64,000 nt of DNA from Amaranthus tricolor (Eukaryota > Streptophyta > Magnoliopsida > Caryophyllales > Amaranthaceae), in assembly GCF_026212465.1 (NCBI RefSeq), contig NC_080057.1, forward strand, positions 23,943,647 through 24,007,646, read 5' to 3'. The position numbers were made by a program, and so were the translations under genes. The notes under the pieces are model-generated. The model did no database searches. It was not told the DNA's origin and saw only the letters and a list, made by a program, of their open reading frames with translations. Of this stretch, positions 51,409 to 64,000 are shown piece after piece (positions within the stretch are counted from its first letter, which is position 1; each line of letters opens with the position of its first letter).

Positions 51409-53850
51409 TCTATATATATTAGATATTTATCTATATTTAATACTAAAATAGAGACCATCTAAGGACACATGTTATTTTCTCATGAGTTTAGTTCCCGCCT
51501 AATAATTAGAGTACTGAATACATTATTGCTTCAAATAGCCTTTAATACTAGATTATCTACTATAATAATCCTTACATTTAAAGCATTAATTACTATAGCA
51601 TTATTGACTTTCTCTATCTCATTAAACTAATTCTCACATTTTTTGAAGATCATTGCAGCTTGTTGTTGGAAAATTACTTCGATTTTTTTCTAATAAAATT
51701 TTTCTATCTTTCTTCTATTTTCATATCTAAAAATTGAGTTTTTTTATTTTGATTATATCTCTCTGTAGATTTTTTTAGTTTAGTTAATTCGAGCGAAAGA
51801 GAGAAGCAAAGTACGTAACTAATCTCGATGAATGGGCCATATCTCTTGTATTAGTACATTTTTATCTCTTTCATTTTCTTAAATTTTTTTATTTATTGAT
51901 TTTTGATATCATGTTTTCTTCTATGCATGTGAATGATTCATTTAGAAAATTAGATTTTAATTGCCTATTATTATTATTGTTATTATTTTGAATGATCAAA
52001 CATGGATCTCTTTCTTTTTTTTTAATTTAGCAAATTTGTTCAAGTTGATTACAAGAAGTAAGAAGGGAAACACTACTACTTGCAGGAGATATGAGTTATC
52101 CAATAAGTCTAAAAAAAATTTAGAGTCCTTTTTCATTTAAATTGGAGTCTTTTTGATATATTTTTAAATCTTATATTTTTTTTTTCCTAATTTATTTTAG
52201 AGTTTATGAGTGTGCTCTTTTAATACAGAGTTTAATTTTTTGAAATTTTCTATAGAATATTTGGTGGGCTTATCTAATATCAGTATTGGTTCCAGTGAGG
52301 AAAGACACAAAATTGATATAATTGTGTTATATTTTGTAAATGTTACTATCATGTCATTCTTATTATTAATGAAACCTCAAAGTTTTCATATTGTTACTCT
52401 CACTGTCATTATTTATTTAATTTTCCTATATCAAATTTTTGTTTTTTTACAAATTGGTATAATTGCATTATATTTGTAATGGTTTTTCTATTTTGTGATT
52501 TTCAAATAAGTGGATTATAATAAGATGGGGAAATTAGGTGAAACCTAAGAATAAAGTTAATTAGATTAATATAGCTTAATCATCTCCCAAATGGAATTTG
52601 GAGCAAAAGTTAGGTGATACCATAGACATATGCGACAAAAGAATTTAGCTACAAAAAGATAATATATTTCAAATAATTTATTTTTACAATATATACTCTT
52701 AATACAATTTTTTGTGTTTTTAACCCAAGTTTTGTGAAGGTAATTAGGGTTGACCTTGAGATTTGAGAGGCTTGGTGAAAAGTATTTATTGTGGGCTCCT
52801 AATTACTAAAAATACTATTATAGGCCCCTAACTATTGAATATTAAAACTATCATTTTTCTAACTTTTTATGGGCCCGTTACACAGGCCCTCATGCCACCT
52901 TAAAAAGACCGACACTAGATACAGAGGTATTGATATAAAAGGAGTGCCTTTATTTATTATAATTTTTTTATATTAAATCTTTTGGGAAATTGATTGTTGT
53001 GGCAATTTTTTTAAACTTTTACCATCATTTTATTAAATTTATACATATATTGTATAATGAATATATTATTGTCTTATTTACATTGAATAATAATATATGC
53101 ATGTAAGGAAATATAAAGTATCACATATGTTACATTCTTTACAAATATATCACTTCTTCTAATAAAAATCTTAAATTAATACATCTTAAAAAGTAAATTT
53201 TTTCCAATGCAAGTTAATTAACTATTAATTAAATAATTAAAAGACATTCTAGACACTAAATTTTAGGTAACAACAGCAAATGTATTTAATTGATATTTTT
53301 CTATGGGTTTTATACTAAGTATAAATTTTATGAACTATTAATTAAATAATTAAATTTAAATTATGGATATGAATTGCTTGGATTTGATTTATTGGAGGTT
53401 TTGATTGATGTATATTTTTTTAGCTGGTAAAATTGATAACTTTATTCAAATTGAGGCGAAATAAGTCGTGCTTAGAGATGGACGATATCTAATACTTATT
53501 AATGCGTGATAGATCATATGTAGTTGTTTTATGGGTCAAAAGTAGGCAAAAACTAAAGATTTTAATATGTGATGATTATAATAATATTTATACTTTAACA
53601 TACAATATTTATACAAAAAAGTGGTTCAATATTTATAATTGATAAAAGTTCTTATAAATGTATTCATTTCACTAAGTTTATATATCGTTTAACTTTATTT
53701 TCCGTCGTAATATATATTATGGTACACAAATCTATATTTCAAATTGCATATCAATATTAATTTCTTTATCTTATTCATCTCTTTTAATATTTTTTTATTT
53801 ATTTATATAAAATATTAAATAACCCGTGCTTAGCAAGGACAATCACCTAG
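51409..53850 (+). mobile_element. Helitron-like non-autonomous element
   Basis: The 3' end has a short, now imperfect hairpin (cccgtgcttagcaaggac) followed by ...cacCTAG|T, the expected Helitron terminus and insertion context. The 5' side begins A|TCtatatatatt and is followed by gacacatgttattttctcat and gagtttagttcccgcc, which resemble Helitron 5' ends in dicots. It is 2442 bp with no Rep/helicase coding visible. The 3' end is better supported than the 5' end. Confidence 0.6.
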
Positions 53851-54344
53851 TACTTTTATAAATCTTAATAATACTTCATTTTCTACCAATGCATATTTTA
53901 CCATCTCATGATTTCAAGTTTTATATCATTACTTCATTCATAACTTATGTTATATATAACTAAATATTGTAAAACGTAAAAATTAATCACAATTTGTTTT
54001 GGAAAATAGTTTTTATAAAAGTTCGCTATATAAAGAAATATTTTCCCCAATCAATAACCACCTTAATATGAGATTCGAAGTCATAAATTATCTATTATAT
54101 TGATTCTGATACAATATATATTAAGGAACTATATCATCAAATAACTCAAACTGATAATTAACAATTCAAAATATGTTTCCATCCATGTCATATATAATTT
54201 ATACTTCTAACATTTAATTTACCATGTATCATTCAACTATTTAGTCAATTCATAATTATTTTTAGTATTTTATTATTTATTATGTATTTTATTATTAATT
54301 ATGTAGAAAATTTATAAAAACATGCATCATTGACATGCAAAAGA

Positions 54345-54682
54345 TTCACGGCCCGCCCTAAGCAATGGTAAGAAGGGCTTGCGCCTAAGGCCCACGAAAA
54401 AAGTGGATAAATTTTGCCTTCTTATACATCGAACTTGAGTTTTTATGTGGTTAAATTGTGCATTTAATCTTCAAGCTACAATGTTAATAATGATAATTGT
54501 TATCTTATTTACTAATTATTGAATTATATATGCATGATTATCAAACTAAAAGCGAATAACATTGAGCTCTATTATTGGCGTATAATATTTTTTTTATATT
54601 ATAAATTTTATAATTATAAATATAATTTAGACCGTAATTTATTTTTCACCCCCGACTCCTAAATTCTTAGGGCCGGCCCTAA
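54345..54682. mobile_element. Small inverted-repeat element with GGCC-rich ends
   Basis: Left end cggcccgccctaag and right end cttagggccggccc are near inverted repeats in otherwise AT-rich DNA. The interior has no coding. It is probably a non-autonomous DNA transposon; the target duplication was not resolved. Confidence 0.5.
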
Positions 54683-57216
54683 AAAGAGCAGTGATATAGT
54701 CTAAAAGGTAAAAAAAAATAATAATAAGAAGGGTCAAACATGGGATGAGAATATGAGATGAGAAGATGAAACAGCCCAAACCACCAAACGCCGCAACATG
54801 CTCTACTGGTTTTTTTTAAGTGATGTCATTCACACGTGAACCCATAATTGTTGACCACCTCTTATGTTCTCCATGTGGGTCCTGGGGTCTCTCACTCTCA
54901 CGTGTGCCTTCTGATTTTATTTGAGAATGTGTTTTTTTATAAAACAATATGTTTCAAAATACTTGTAATATTTGAGTTTTCACGCAATATAAATATATTA
55001 GTTTAATCTTTAATAATTTTAATTATATATAATAAAAAATTATAAAAATTTAATATTAATAATTTTAACATTAAGATGAATTAAATAAGATTTAATTGGA
55101 CTATATTTTAAATTATAGATTAAAAACTACTTACAAATTAAGAGTGATGAATGAATAGTGCATTATCTTATAATGTTACAAATAATTTGGAAATGATAAT
55201 TTTTTATTTTGATATCGGTACATTAATTTTTAATAAAATGACTGATAGCTGATAGATTTGAGCAGTTGATTTTTTCAATTGGTTTGTCCAATTTAGTTTA
55301 AACACACCGTTAGTAGCAAAATGTTCAAAAACAACTTATACATAGTAATAAATTTTGTACAAGCTAATTTACTAAAATTAAAATTAGATGATTTAACCAT
55401 TTAATTATTTATTTGTGTCAATATAAGGTAAAATATCTTAACAAGCTATTTGCCAATAACCTCTACTCCTCAGTCCTCATAGAATTGCATCAACTAAAAA
55501 AAATATTTTTAAGAAAAAATGGGTATTAATAATAAATAAAGACAGAATAAATTGTATGATTAAATTCAAAAAAAAGTTGAAATATATGAATTTGATTAAA
55601 AAAATAGTAGGCTATTATTCAAAAATAAATACAATTCAAAATGAATGGAGCGATCTAAAATCACAATTAATCCAAAATAAATAAAAGGGATGAAGTAATT
55701 TGTTAATCCTTTTAATTAAATAAATAAAACTAATTAATTTAAGTAATAACTTCCCTTTGCTTTAATTGCTATCCTTGACCTTGTGTTTGGAGCTATTTAT
55801 TTAAAAAATATATGCTGCAATCCCAATATTTTAATTAATTAATAGACCATTATTTTTTAGGAATACCATTATTATGTGCTTTGTTGTTGCCCATCTGTTG
55901 TGTGTTACTTCTGCTTGTATTGATCGAGTTAAAAAATTTATTTTTGTGTATGTTTGAGTTTGTTAGTTGTTACATTTGTTTTTTGAACTTGTGTCTAATT
56001 AACTATTAGATATTTTTTTATTGTTTTAATTTTTAATTTATTTTTTTCTAATAAATAATCATCAAATTTTTTTAAGAATTATTTTCAAAATAATTAGCCT
56101 AAATAAGAGATTTATCATTCAAAATACTTTCAATTAGTTGAATTAGACGATAACTCCAAACCGTCAACTAACAATTATAGCCAACAATTATTTACGAAAT
56201 AAAGCCCTAATAGCTAGGCTTAGCAAAAAGTTGACCCAACTTGCTAATCCGACTGGAAGTTATCCTTAAATAAATGGATTTAGGTTGAGATTTTTTTACC
56301 CAATTATTAATAAATAGATCGACTCGATCTGATCTGTTTATTATCAAATGGTTTATGTTAAAGTCAAACTTGTATAACCCATTTAATATTTTCCTATTTT
56401 CAAAGAAAATACAAAATAAATAACTCATAATCTAAAAATTTAAAATTGAGGTTTAAAAGTAATATGTAGTCGATGAAAACCTTAAAATGAAAAAAAAAAA
56501 AAAACCTAAACGGGTTTAGTAGATCGAAATCAAATGGACCTTATCAGTTATAGATTAAGTCAATATTGTGATTTTCAATCTAATTAACTAAACGAGTAAG
56601 GTTTAAATTAAGAGGTTTTTAACTCATTTATATATATGACTCAAACATAAATATGATCCGACCTGATTTTTTGACGGGTCGACTAGTAGCAAATTAAGGG
56701 AAGGGATGAAATAATAATCAAGTACTATTTAGTACTCTCTGTCCTGTCAAATTTTTTCCATAGGTATTTAAAGGGAAAATAAGAAAAATAAAAAAAATTG
56801 TTTATAGGATAAAAAAACTAAGTTAACAATATAGATAAAAATTTTAAAGAAGATATGGCTCATGTTAAATAAATTAATAAAAATAAGATAAATTTGATAA
56901 TAAGAATGACTAAAAATCGACAAACTAAAACATGTGGTGTGGCGTGACTATTGCCTTCTAAACTGTAGATGTTTTAATGTCAGATCTGATTTCCTTCCCT
57001 TCGTAGATTTGTCGCACACACATACATCCACATGCCGCCCATTGATTTGTTATCTGTAAATCTCTTGTTAAAATCTTATCGTCCTAAATCCATACTCCTT
57101 TTTTAATTACAAAAATACATTAAAAAGTCAACTTAGACTTTGATCAACAACAATCCTAGGTTAACAACTTTACATTTCATTGCACCTAGGTCTGTAATAG
57201 ATTGCAATACTCATAA

Positions 57217-57220
<4 letters not shown>

Positions 57221-57285
<65 letters not shown>
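57221..57285. repeat. AT microsatellite, about 65 bp
   Basis: Uninterrupted TA dinucleotides, the longest simple repeat in the window. Confidence 0.95.
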
Positions 57286-57288
<3 letters not shown>

Positions 57289-57339
57289 TGAGTTTTGAAA
57301 AATTTGCTAAATTATAGTTATTAATAATACTATTTATTA

Positions 57340-57550
57340 TTTAAGTTTATTTTACATATTGCGACTAACGTGTAAAGAAAAATATAGTCAATTGGGATCT
57401 TATTTGAATCATCTAATCGCCCACTTTCATAACATTAACTTTTTTATAATTTTTAAATGTGTATAGTTCAATATGATAATGATTAAAATAACACATTAAA
57501 TTGCTAAAAAGTCAATTATAGCAAGTATAGTAAAACGTGCAGAGGAAATA
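57340..57550. repeat. Stowaway relic related to the 22776-23032 element
   Basis: Shares aaaatatagtcaattgggat, gaatcatctaatc, actttcataa and agcaagtatagtaaaac with the intronic copy, but the conserved termini are lost. Confidence 0.5.
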
Positions 57551-59573
57551 TGTTAATAAATCCGTTTTAGAGACTACTCCTATTAAATTGCGTGGATCAG
57601 TATTGAGAAAATAGTAGACACCTAAATTAAAATTGTACCAAAATTAAAGATACGGACTTAATCAAAAGTATGGCAAATTTCAAGGGACAAAAAAATATTT
57701 TAGTAACTTACACACTAATGGCGAATCTTTAACAATTTCGTGGGAAACAACTTAACATAAAATCAATTCATAAAAACATATTTTCACGAGCCAAGTAAAA
57801 TCTTAATCACTTTGAAAAATTTTAGGGGGAGCGAGCTAAAATCTTAATAAATAAAATTTTAAGTATTATTGAAATTTGATTTATTTTAGATCAAACAATC
57901 ATAAACTTAATAATTAAATAAAACATTAAGTATTTAAAATTAATTTAAATAATATATTATATTTTGACAATTACTTTTGCCAAAGTGTAATATTCTATAT
58001 AGCAAGTTAGACAAGTATTGTGTTAGTTTGTTTCCCACAACTATCAAACTATTAACAACTACCTTACATCTACTTAGCACTAAATAGACTCTAGTTTTGC
58101 CAATGAATGAACCACCTTATCATATATTCAAATTTGTAAGGTGAATTTTGAAATATAAAATCACAATGACTTAATCTAATAAAAAAATAATCATTATATA
58201 TTTTCTTTATTTTTATAATTTTGCTACTTATAATAGTAATATTATAATCTAATAAAAGATAAAATTCAGCTCCGTATTTTTAAAATATATTAGCTTTAAT
58301 AATTTTATTTGATATTATATAGATACTCATAACAAAGATAGTGAACATAAACATTTTGATATATGAATCAAAGTTACAAATTAGAGCATGCCTTACTCCA
58401 TGCTTAATGAGAATGGATGTAAATACATTCGTCCATAGTTTGTTTATAACCTAACTTTCTTTGTCAAAATTAAAAATATATTACCAAAACAAATTGAAGT
58501 TAGTCGATAAGTAATCTGTCTGATCCTTTTATTTTGCATTATTTTTTATTTTAATTTGTTTTATTAATTTGACACATTATTTTGGTAATGGTTTCACATT
58601 TAATTTTCTAATCTATTTGCAAATTTATATTCTCTTTTCATCTTAAGTATTTATTTATTTTTTTCACTTACTTTTTTTATCTTATTCTTTAATTTAATCT
58701 ATTTTTTAAACTAAATTTTATCTATTTTACAATTGGTTAGAAGAAATAACAAGGAGGGTGGGCAACAAACCAAAGACATGATGTTGAAATGGCAACCTCC
58801 AATATGTCAGTTTCACTCATTGTTTATTGTTTTGTTTTTTGGTAGGCCCCTCATGCTCTTTCTGTGAAGTGCCAACTCTGTTTTTTTGGCTTTTCTTTTT
58901 AATTTTTAATTTTAATTTTTACGTTTTTCACTTATAAAATTAGCATCGAAAAGAGAATAAATTATTTTACGGAAACAAAATAAAAATTTGGTAATTAATT
59001 AAAAGAAATTGAATTATATGGATAAAATTAAAAGAAATTATATTGTAAAGATGAGATTAAAAAAGACAGTGAATTTTGTCTGAAAATAAAAATAATGCAA
59101 AATAAATTTAATATTTTAAGATAACAAATAATGCTAATTCAATGAAGAGATGAAGGAATTAATTTACATACTCAATTTTTTAATGATTAAATTATTTTTT
59201 TTTTTACTTTTATCCCTCTCTCTAGGGCACTAGAAGGCCTCTAAGCTCTAATAAATCAAAATTCTGTATTTTGTCATTTATTTACACAACCTACAATCTG
59301 CAATCTACATTCTGTCTCATCCACGCCTTGTTCCTCAGTCACATAGCCAAAATGGCCAATTAATCAAGTTGGTAAAAGTACTAATATGTCCTTTTGGTTT
59401 TACTTTTCCTTTCTTTGAATTTGCACTATAAAATTTAAATATAAAAGAGTTTTCTGAATCATGTAGTGCAAATTTAAAGGGACAAAAAATACAATAATAT
59501 TTTTTTGAAATATTAATTGGTAGTAGTAAATATTAATAGAATAAGATAAATTCCAAATGAAAGAAAAAACATA

Positions 59574-59776
59574 CTCCTTCAGTCCCTCTATCCCATGCGA
59601 TTAGCAGTAAGTTTATAATTGGCTTTTTTTAAGAAAGTGAGTAAAAATATTTACTTCGGAAGAGAAAGAAAAATATGTGAAATAGATGAAAAGATAAAAT
59701 ATTATATAAAAACGTATCAAATCTTATGAGACAAACTTAAATAGAAATATAGCAATTTTCATGGGATAAAAGGGAG
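59574..59776. mobile_element. Stowaway-type MITE 4
   Basis: TA-flanked, 203 bp, with ends ctccttcagtccctctatcc and catgggataaaagggag. Confidence 0.7.
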
Positions 59777-60836
59777 TATGAAGATGAAATAAAAAAATAA
59801 ATTATGTCTAGTGACTAACATTTTTCAATGGTCTTTTTGAATTGATATTTTTGTATCTATAAATATTTTCTATGTCTTTCTGAATTTATACCTTAAAACT
59901 CAAATATCTGAGAATTTTTTAAATCTTAAAATGCAAATTCATAAAAAAAATAAGTAAGAAAAACAACTTTTCATCCTTAACATTTGTCAATCCCCAAATA
60001 ATTGGGAACTCAACGAAGGTAAAGTAGTGACAACTAATAATGAAGTCGGCCGTGTGAGTTTTAAGACATTCCATGTGATGTTGTTTATTGTCTTTTCAAT
60101 TAGGTCTTATTTTAGTTATAATCGTATCATCATCCAACTCAGTATATCTCGCTCTTAGAAAGTTAAGGCCAGGGTCTGGAGAGGGAATGACGGCGGCAGT
60201 TCATACCCATAAATGAGAGCATGGCCAAAGGGGTCCCCCGACTCTAATTTAAATTCAATTTTCATCTAACTCTCACTTGAAAAAAAATCTTATATGAACT
60301 TAATTGACACTATTTTAATGTGCACTAATCTTAAAAGGAACAAAAAAAATATATGTTTTTTCACTAGACAAGTACAATCAAGTTCAATCCTCGAAAAATA
60401 TTATATATTTATATTTGTGCACGCTAAAATAGTATAGAATAAATTTATACAAAATTCTTATCTCAAACTTTCCTTCTGCCAACCCTATAATCCAAAAAAA
60501 GGCAATACTTAGAAAAAGTGCATATCCAAAATCATGCTCCTACTACTATAGACTAGTACTCCAAGAATTATGAATTTCTAAAAGGATCCATCAAATATGA
60601 AGTTTTTCTGTAGCAAAATTAATGCACTCAAAGAGACATTACCAACTAAACACATTAATTGTATTAGAATTGAGGATTCCATCATTCAAATTAAAATTTA
60701 TAGGTAAGGAAATGTATTTGAAGATTAACACTTTGAGGACCAAAATTGGCTCACATCTTATCTTCATCAATCACATAGGTCATCTTGAAACAACCATAAA
60801 TCTACCTGTACATTTGCACTCCTTTATTTTTCATCT

Positions 60837-63800
60837 CTACGCTCCTACGTTATCGCTACTTGAATCCATCAATATCGTTAATCGCTTTGCACTTCTCGCA
60901 AATTCACTGTACCATTGCAAAAACATAGTATATTAGTAATTTCGTGTATTTGGTAAATAACTTTTTAGTTGGTTTTAGGCTTATGGGTTTTTTGTTGGTA
61001 AAACAACGAGAAAAGTGTTTGATAAATAGTTTTCAGTCAATTGAAAAGTTAGCTTATGTCAAAACTAAAAAGCACTGAGTTTTTAATCTGTTTTTTCACA
61101 AATAAACAACTCACTGCACCAAACACCTTCATAATAGTTGGTTTAAGCGGCCGGTTTAGCCACTATATGAAACAAAGGCTTAAAAACAACATTAGCTAAG
61201 CAATGTTCTTACCTGAAAGGTTCGTCTCCGATTTGTTTCGATGAGCCTGTCCCATCTCTGTAGACTACACGATTAAGCATGTCGGAAGTCTCGATGTCAA
61301 ACATGCTTGCTAGCTTGCTGCAAAGTTCTTCGTAAGAATTAAGCAACGTTAGCTCAACAGTTCGGCCAACATCCTCCGATTCCATGAAGACCTTACAATG
61401 ACCCGTCTCTAGTTCCATGTCTATTTCGGGACGGTTGTCCTTGAGCCAAGGATGTTGTTCCACAGAAGAGCGGTCATGGTTGAGGGCTGACCCGGAGCCA
61501 TCCGAAACATTACCTGCCTTGTCCACGTTCCCTTCTGATGAACTATTACCCGTAGGAACAGGTGAGACCGCGTCACCCGAACGGCTTAGCGACATTTGTC
61601 GCTCGGTCAATATAGCTTTCCCGAAGAGAACAAAATGATGGGGTTTTGTAGCATCGGGTTTTTTGACAGACTGGTTTGGGTTTCCCATTGTGAGCAAGCA
61701 AGATACGCTATCGTTGCTGGCGGGTTTTTGAAAACTTAAAGAACTCGAGGGTCGATTGGAAAGTGTAGTAGTGGGATCAAGTGCTGGGAAGCCAGCAGGA
61801 AAGAGACCCGACTGTAATTTACTCATGTGAAAATCGGACAGTGAAAGACCGAATTGAGCATGCCTGGCTCCCTGCATGCCAGCAGGAAAATTGTCGGGTA
61901 AACATCCAAAAGGGTTGCTTGACCCTAGGAAGTTTCCGGGAAATGGGGGGACCGGAAGTTGGCCGTCTATAGGAAAATCTGGGTGATGGGGAAGGCGGAA
62001 TTTCTTCCTGGGTGGCGAGAAGGGGGACATATGTATGGCCGGCATATTGGATACCAATTCGACCAGCCATGGACTAACACGTTTTACGTTTTGCAGCAAA
62101 TCGGGCTCATCCCAGGTCACCTGCAAACCAAAGATTTAGCCGTCAGCGAATGATTTCGAAAGGGGAAGTAAAGAATTTCATGTTAAACTAGCTCTTTCAG
62201 AGGTTACAGAATATTGAAAAAATTTCTTACTTTACGAGGGAAAGTGGTAAATCGGAATTTTGTGAAAGGGAAAAGCATACTAGCAAAATTTTAGACAATG
62301 TGAACATGATTTGCTAATCGCCATCCGAATCGCGAATCAAAAAAACGAATTATGGTCGGTTATAGGATATTTTCAAACCATTTTGGACGAATCACGAATT
62401 CAAAAGGTGAATGTTTCACTGCTCATGAACTTTAATTCGACAAGACATAGGTTTTATTTGACTAGTTTATGCCTTTTCAAACTCTATATATGAAAGCAAG
62501 AAATCATTCATTATCTGTACCAGTTGAAAGATTTCCCTTTCACCCTTTTGACACAAGTTCGATTCTCACCACCTACATGAAGGATTGATTCCCCCTCCCT
62601 TTTGCGTGTAGAGAATTCGCCTGCTTACCCCGATATATAAAAGAAAAAACTTAACCCGATTGGCCAATTCTCCTCAAAGTCACACTTACCAACAATTAAA
62701 GCAATTATAAGAACTTCGGTATTCTAATTTTCCGAAGGATGCACAATCGTCACATATACAAATAACACGAATCATGCATTGTTAGCAAGTCCAATAAAAT
62801 GGCGAAATGATCACAATAACATACACAAAACCAAAGGTTTATACCTGAAGAAGCCTCCAAGGAGAATCAGGCCAGTGCACCGGATCAGCAACCTGAACTG
62901 AGGATATAGTGCCCATGAACCAGCTTATCCGAGAAGAGTCTTCAGTTTCGAACGGCATCTTGAACCTCATTCCCGAACACCAACGAATCTGAAGTGCGGC
63001 TTTTACATGTCCAGCCTTCACAACAAATTCGGGGGTACCAGCTCGAGGGTAATAAACAACTTCAAAAGGCTGCCCTTTAGCGGCATGGGTTGCCGATTCA
63101 ATAACAGACTCAACCTTAACTTTAACCTTCACTAAAGCATTACCCGAGTTCAAACCAATACCATTCCCATTCCTCGCTATCCTATTCTCGTCTTCTCTAA
63201 GAAAACCTGAAAAAGCACCATAGTTCAAAACATTGGATCCCGGATTCCACCCCGAAGTTGAATCAAGCCCACCCCCAATTCCCCTTTTCGCTCTCCGAAT
63301 CCCAACACATAAATCCCCATTTTCAGTCCTTAAAAACACAATAGAATCCCCTGCAATTAGCTTCTTAGCATTCACAAATGTACTCCAACCAGTAGTTAAC
63401 AAATGTCTCCTAGGAGTTCCTCTATAAATATGCCTAAACTTCCATGGTTCCCCATGAACATCCTTAGCAAGAATGTTCTGAACAGGCGGGTCTGCTGAAT
63501 AATCCAGCCGCGGAAATATAGTTTCTGCACAATAACGAGGGACCGAGAATCCTCCCCCATTATTCGCATCTGATTGAGTCAAAGTCTTAGCAAATGAAGC
63601 AGGCTTATTCTCCTGAACTTCACCACTATGAACACCTATATCTTCATCATTATAATCAATCTCATTACCCACCGGAATCAATCGAATTTTCGCATAAACT
63701 TCATCGGTTTCGTGATCAGCTAAGTATCTTATATCCTCAACTCTACACAAAACATAAGATGGGATTCTTGGGAAATTTCTAAAATCCACATTTCCATTAG

Positions 63801-63951
63801 CATGTTCAATATGACCTTGAACAAAGTAATAAACCCTAGAATTTACTAATGGCATTTGAACCATTCCACCAGCACAAGCATGCCATAGTTGAGAATCTAA
63901 ACAATTATCAACCTCTTTTATTTTATCTTTTGGATCCATAAAAGTAATCAT
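60837..63951 (-). CDS. Auxin response factor, class C (ARF10/16/18-type), miR160-regulated
   Basis: Transcription factor binding auxin response elements. Three exons: 63951-62845, 62120-61213 and 60906-60837; phases 0 and 2; 2085 nt, 694 aa, like Arabidopsis ARF10/ARF16. The start at 63951 (MITFMDPKDKIKEVDN) was chosen over an upstream in-frame ATG because MITFMD is the family's normal N-terminus. Domains: B3 DNA-binding about residues 120-222 (SFAKTLTQSDANNGGGFSVP, HIYRGTPRRHLLTTGWSTFV, LIAGDSIVFLR); auxin-response domain about 280-370 ([51 protein letters not shown]); a Pro/Gly/Ser-rich middle region typical of repressor ARFs; and a C-terminal PB1-like domain (CKVFMESEDVGRTVELTLL ... SEFARSAKRLTILMDSSSDN). 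The tiny last exon was found by phase and family match. A miR160 site lies in exon 2. Only about 50 bp of upstream sequence is present, so the promoter is outside the window. Confidence 0.93.
61861..61881 (-). promoter_or_regulatory. miR160 target site in ARF exon 2
   Basis: The plus strand over these 21 bases equals the mature miR160 sequence except for C instead of U at miRNA position 15. The mRNA therefore pairs perfectly apart from one G:U wobble, and positions 10-11 are fully paired. The site encodes AGMQGARHAQF, the position used in ARF10/16/17. Cleavage is established for the family and expected here. Confidence 0.92.
62121..62844 (-). other. ARF intron 1
   Basis: 724-bp GT-AG intron at the conserved ...[13 protein letters not shown] position. 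It contains the dispersed repeat at 62310-62415; nothing else is recognised. Confidence 0.85.
62310..62415 (+). repeat. Dispersed 'cgaatcacgaatt' repeat, copy 2
   Basis: Words ttgctaatcgcc, gcgaatca, cgaattatggtcgg, gacgaatcacgaatt and aaaaggtgaat match the 8813-8932 copy in order and orientation. Confidence 0.6.
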
Positions 63952-64000
63952 GGCTAAATTCCCAACAAAACCTGATAAGATCAAGCTAATACCCACCTCC

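Larger units (their letters stand above)
47682..60836. other. 13-kb region without a recognised gene
   Basis: Very AT-rich DNA between two genes that converge on it (CDC48 copy from the left, ARF from the right). It holds the features listed separately: a tandem array, a hAT MITE, a Helitron-like element, a GGCC-ended repeat, an AT microsatellite and Stowaway relics. All open frames are short, low in complexity and resemble no family I know. About 60160-60240 has a short GC-richer patch (ggtctggagagggaatgacg) that resembles part of a plant SINE-like repeat. Confidence 0.6.

Noticed and set aside
53013..53110. Possible tRNA or small RNA gene in the AT-rich block
   Set aside because: No A/B boxes or cloverleaf could be made; no tRNA or rRNA gene was recognised anywhere in the window.
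60622..60936. Plus-strand open frame of 104 codons
   Set aside because: It is the antisense of the last ARF exon (60837-60906) and flanking DNA; no family resemblance in the plus-strand product.

Overview
This is a plant nuclear window, most likely from a eudicot. The sequence is AT-rich, genes are split by many GT-AG introns, two products carry plastid-type targeting peptides, and one gene is an auxin response factor with a miR160 site. Intergenic DNA is full of small transposon relics (Stowaway- and hAT-type MITEs, TRIM-like LTR fragments, SINE-like fragments, one Helitron-like element). I cannot name the species. Exon coordinates were built by hand from reading frame, splice-site dinucleotides and phase. 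For the five complete genes all phases close and each spliced CDS is an exact multiple of three.

Layout, left to right. (1) 2141-5709 minus: mitochondrial ribosomal protein mS35-like, with its 3' end not in the window. (2) 7167-12495 minus: a TPM-domain thylakoid lumen protein, six exons, 237 aa. (3) 14769-17452 minus: a 98-aa accessory subunit of mitochondrial complex I, three exons. (4) 19538-29741 plus: a 13-exon gene of 685 aa that fuses a degenerate phosphoglycerate-kinase domain to a TrmB-type tRNA (guanine-N7) methyltransferase domain. (5) 32531-39398 plus: TSL-kinase-interacting protein 1 (TKI1), 13 exons, 799 aa, with a GC-AG intron inside the SANT-domain coding region. (6) 40822-47681 plus: a CDC48/p97 AAA+ ATPase copy that keeps its introns but carries two stops, several frameshifts and deletions, so a non-processed pseudogene. 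(7) 47682-60836: 13 kb without a recognised gene, containing a 2.4-kb Helitron-like element, a hAT MITE with a perfect 8-bp target-site duplication, a degenerate 20-22-bp tandem array and Stowaway relics. (8) 60837-63951 minus: a class C auxin response factor (ARF10/16/18 type), three exons, 694 aa, with a miR160 target site.

The genes do not form a pathway or operon. They are unrelated housekeeping, organelle and regulatory genes. The most unusual item is the PGK-TrmB fusion: the kinase half has lost most of the residues that bind 3-phosphoglycerate and ATP, and the methyltransferase half has a rewritten signature motif. This suggests a pseudoenzyme scaffold attached to a tRNA-modifying domain, probably in an organelle. 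The CDC48 pseudogene still has an intact promoter-proximal half able to encode a 341-aa N-plus-partial-D1 fragment.
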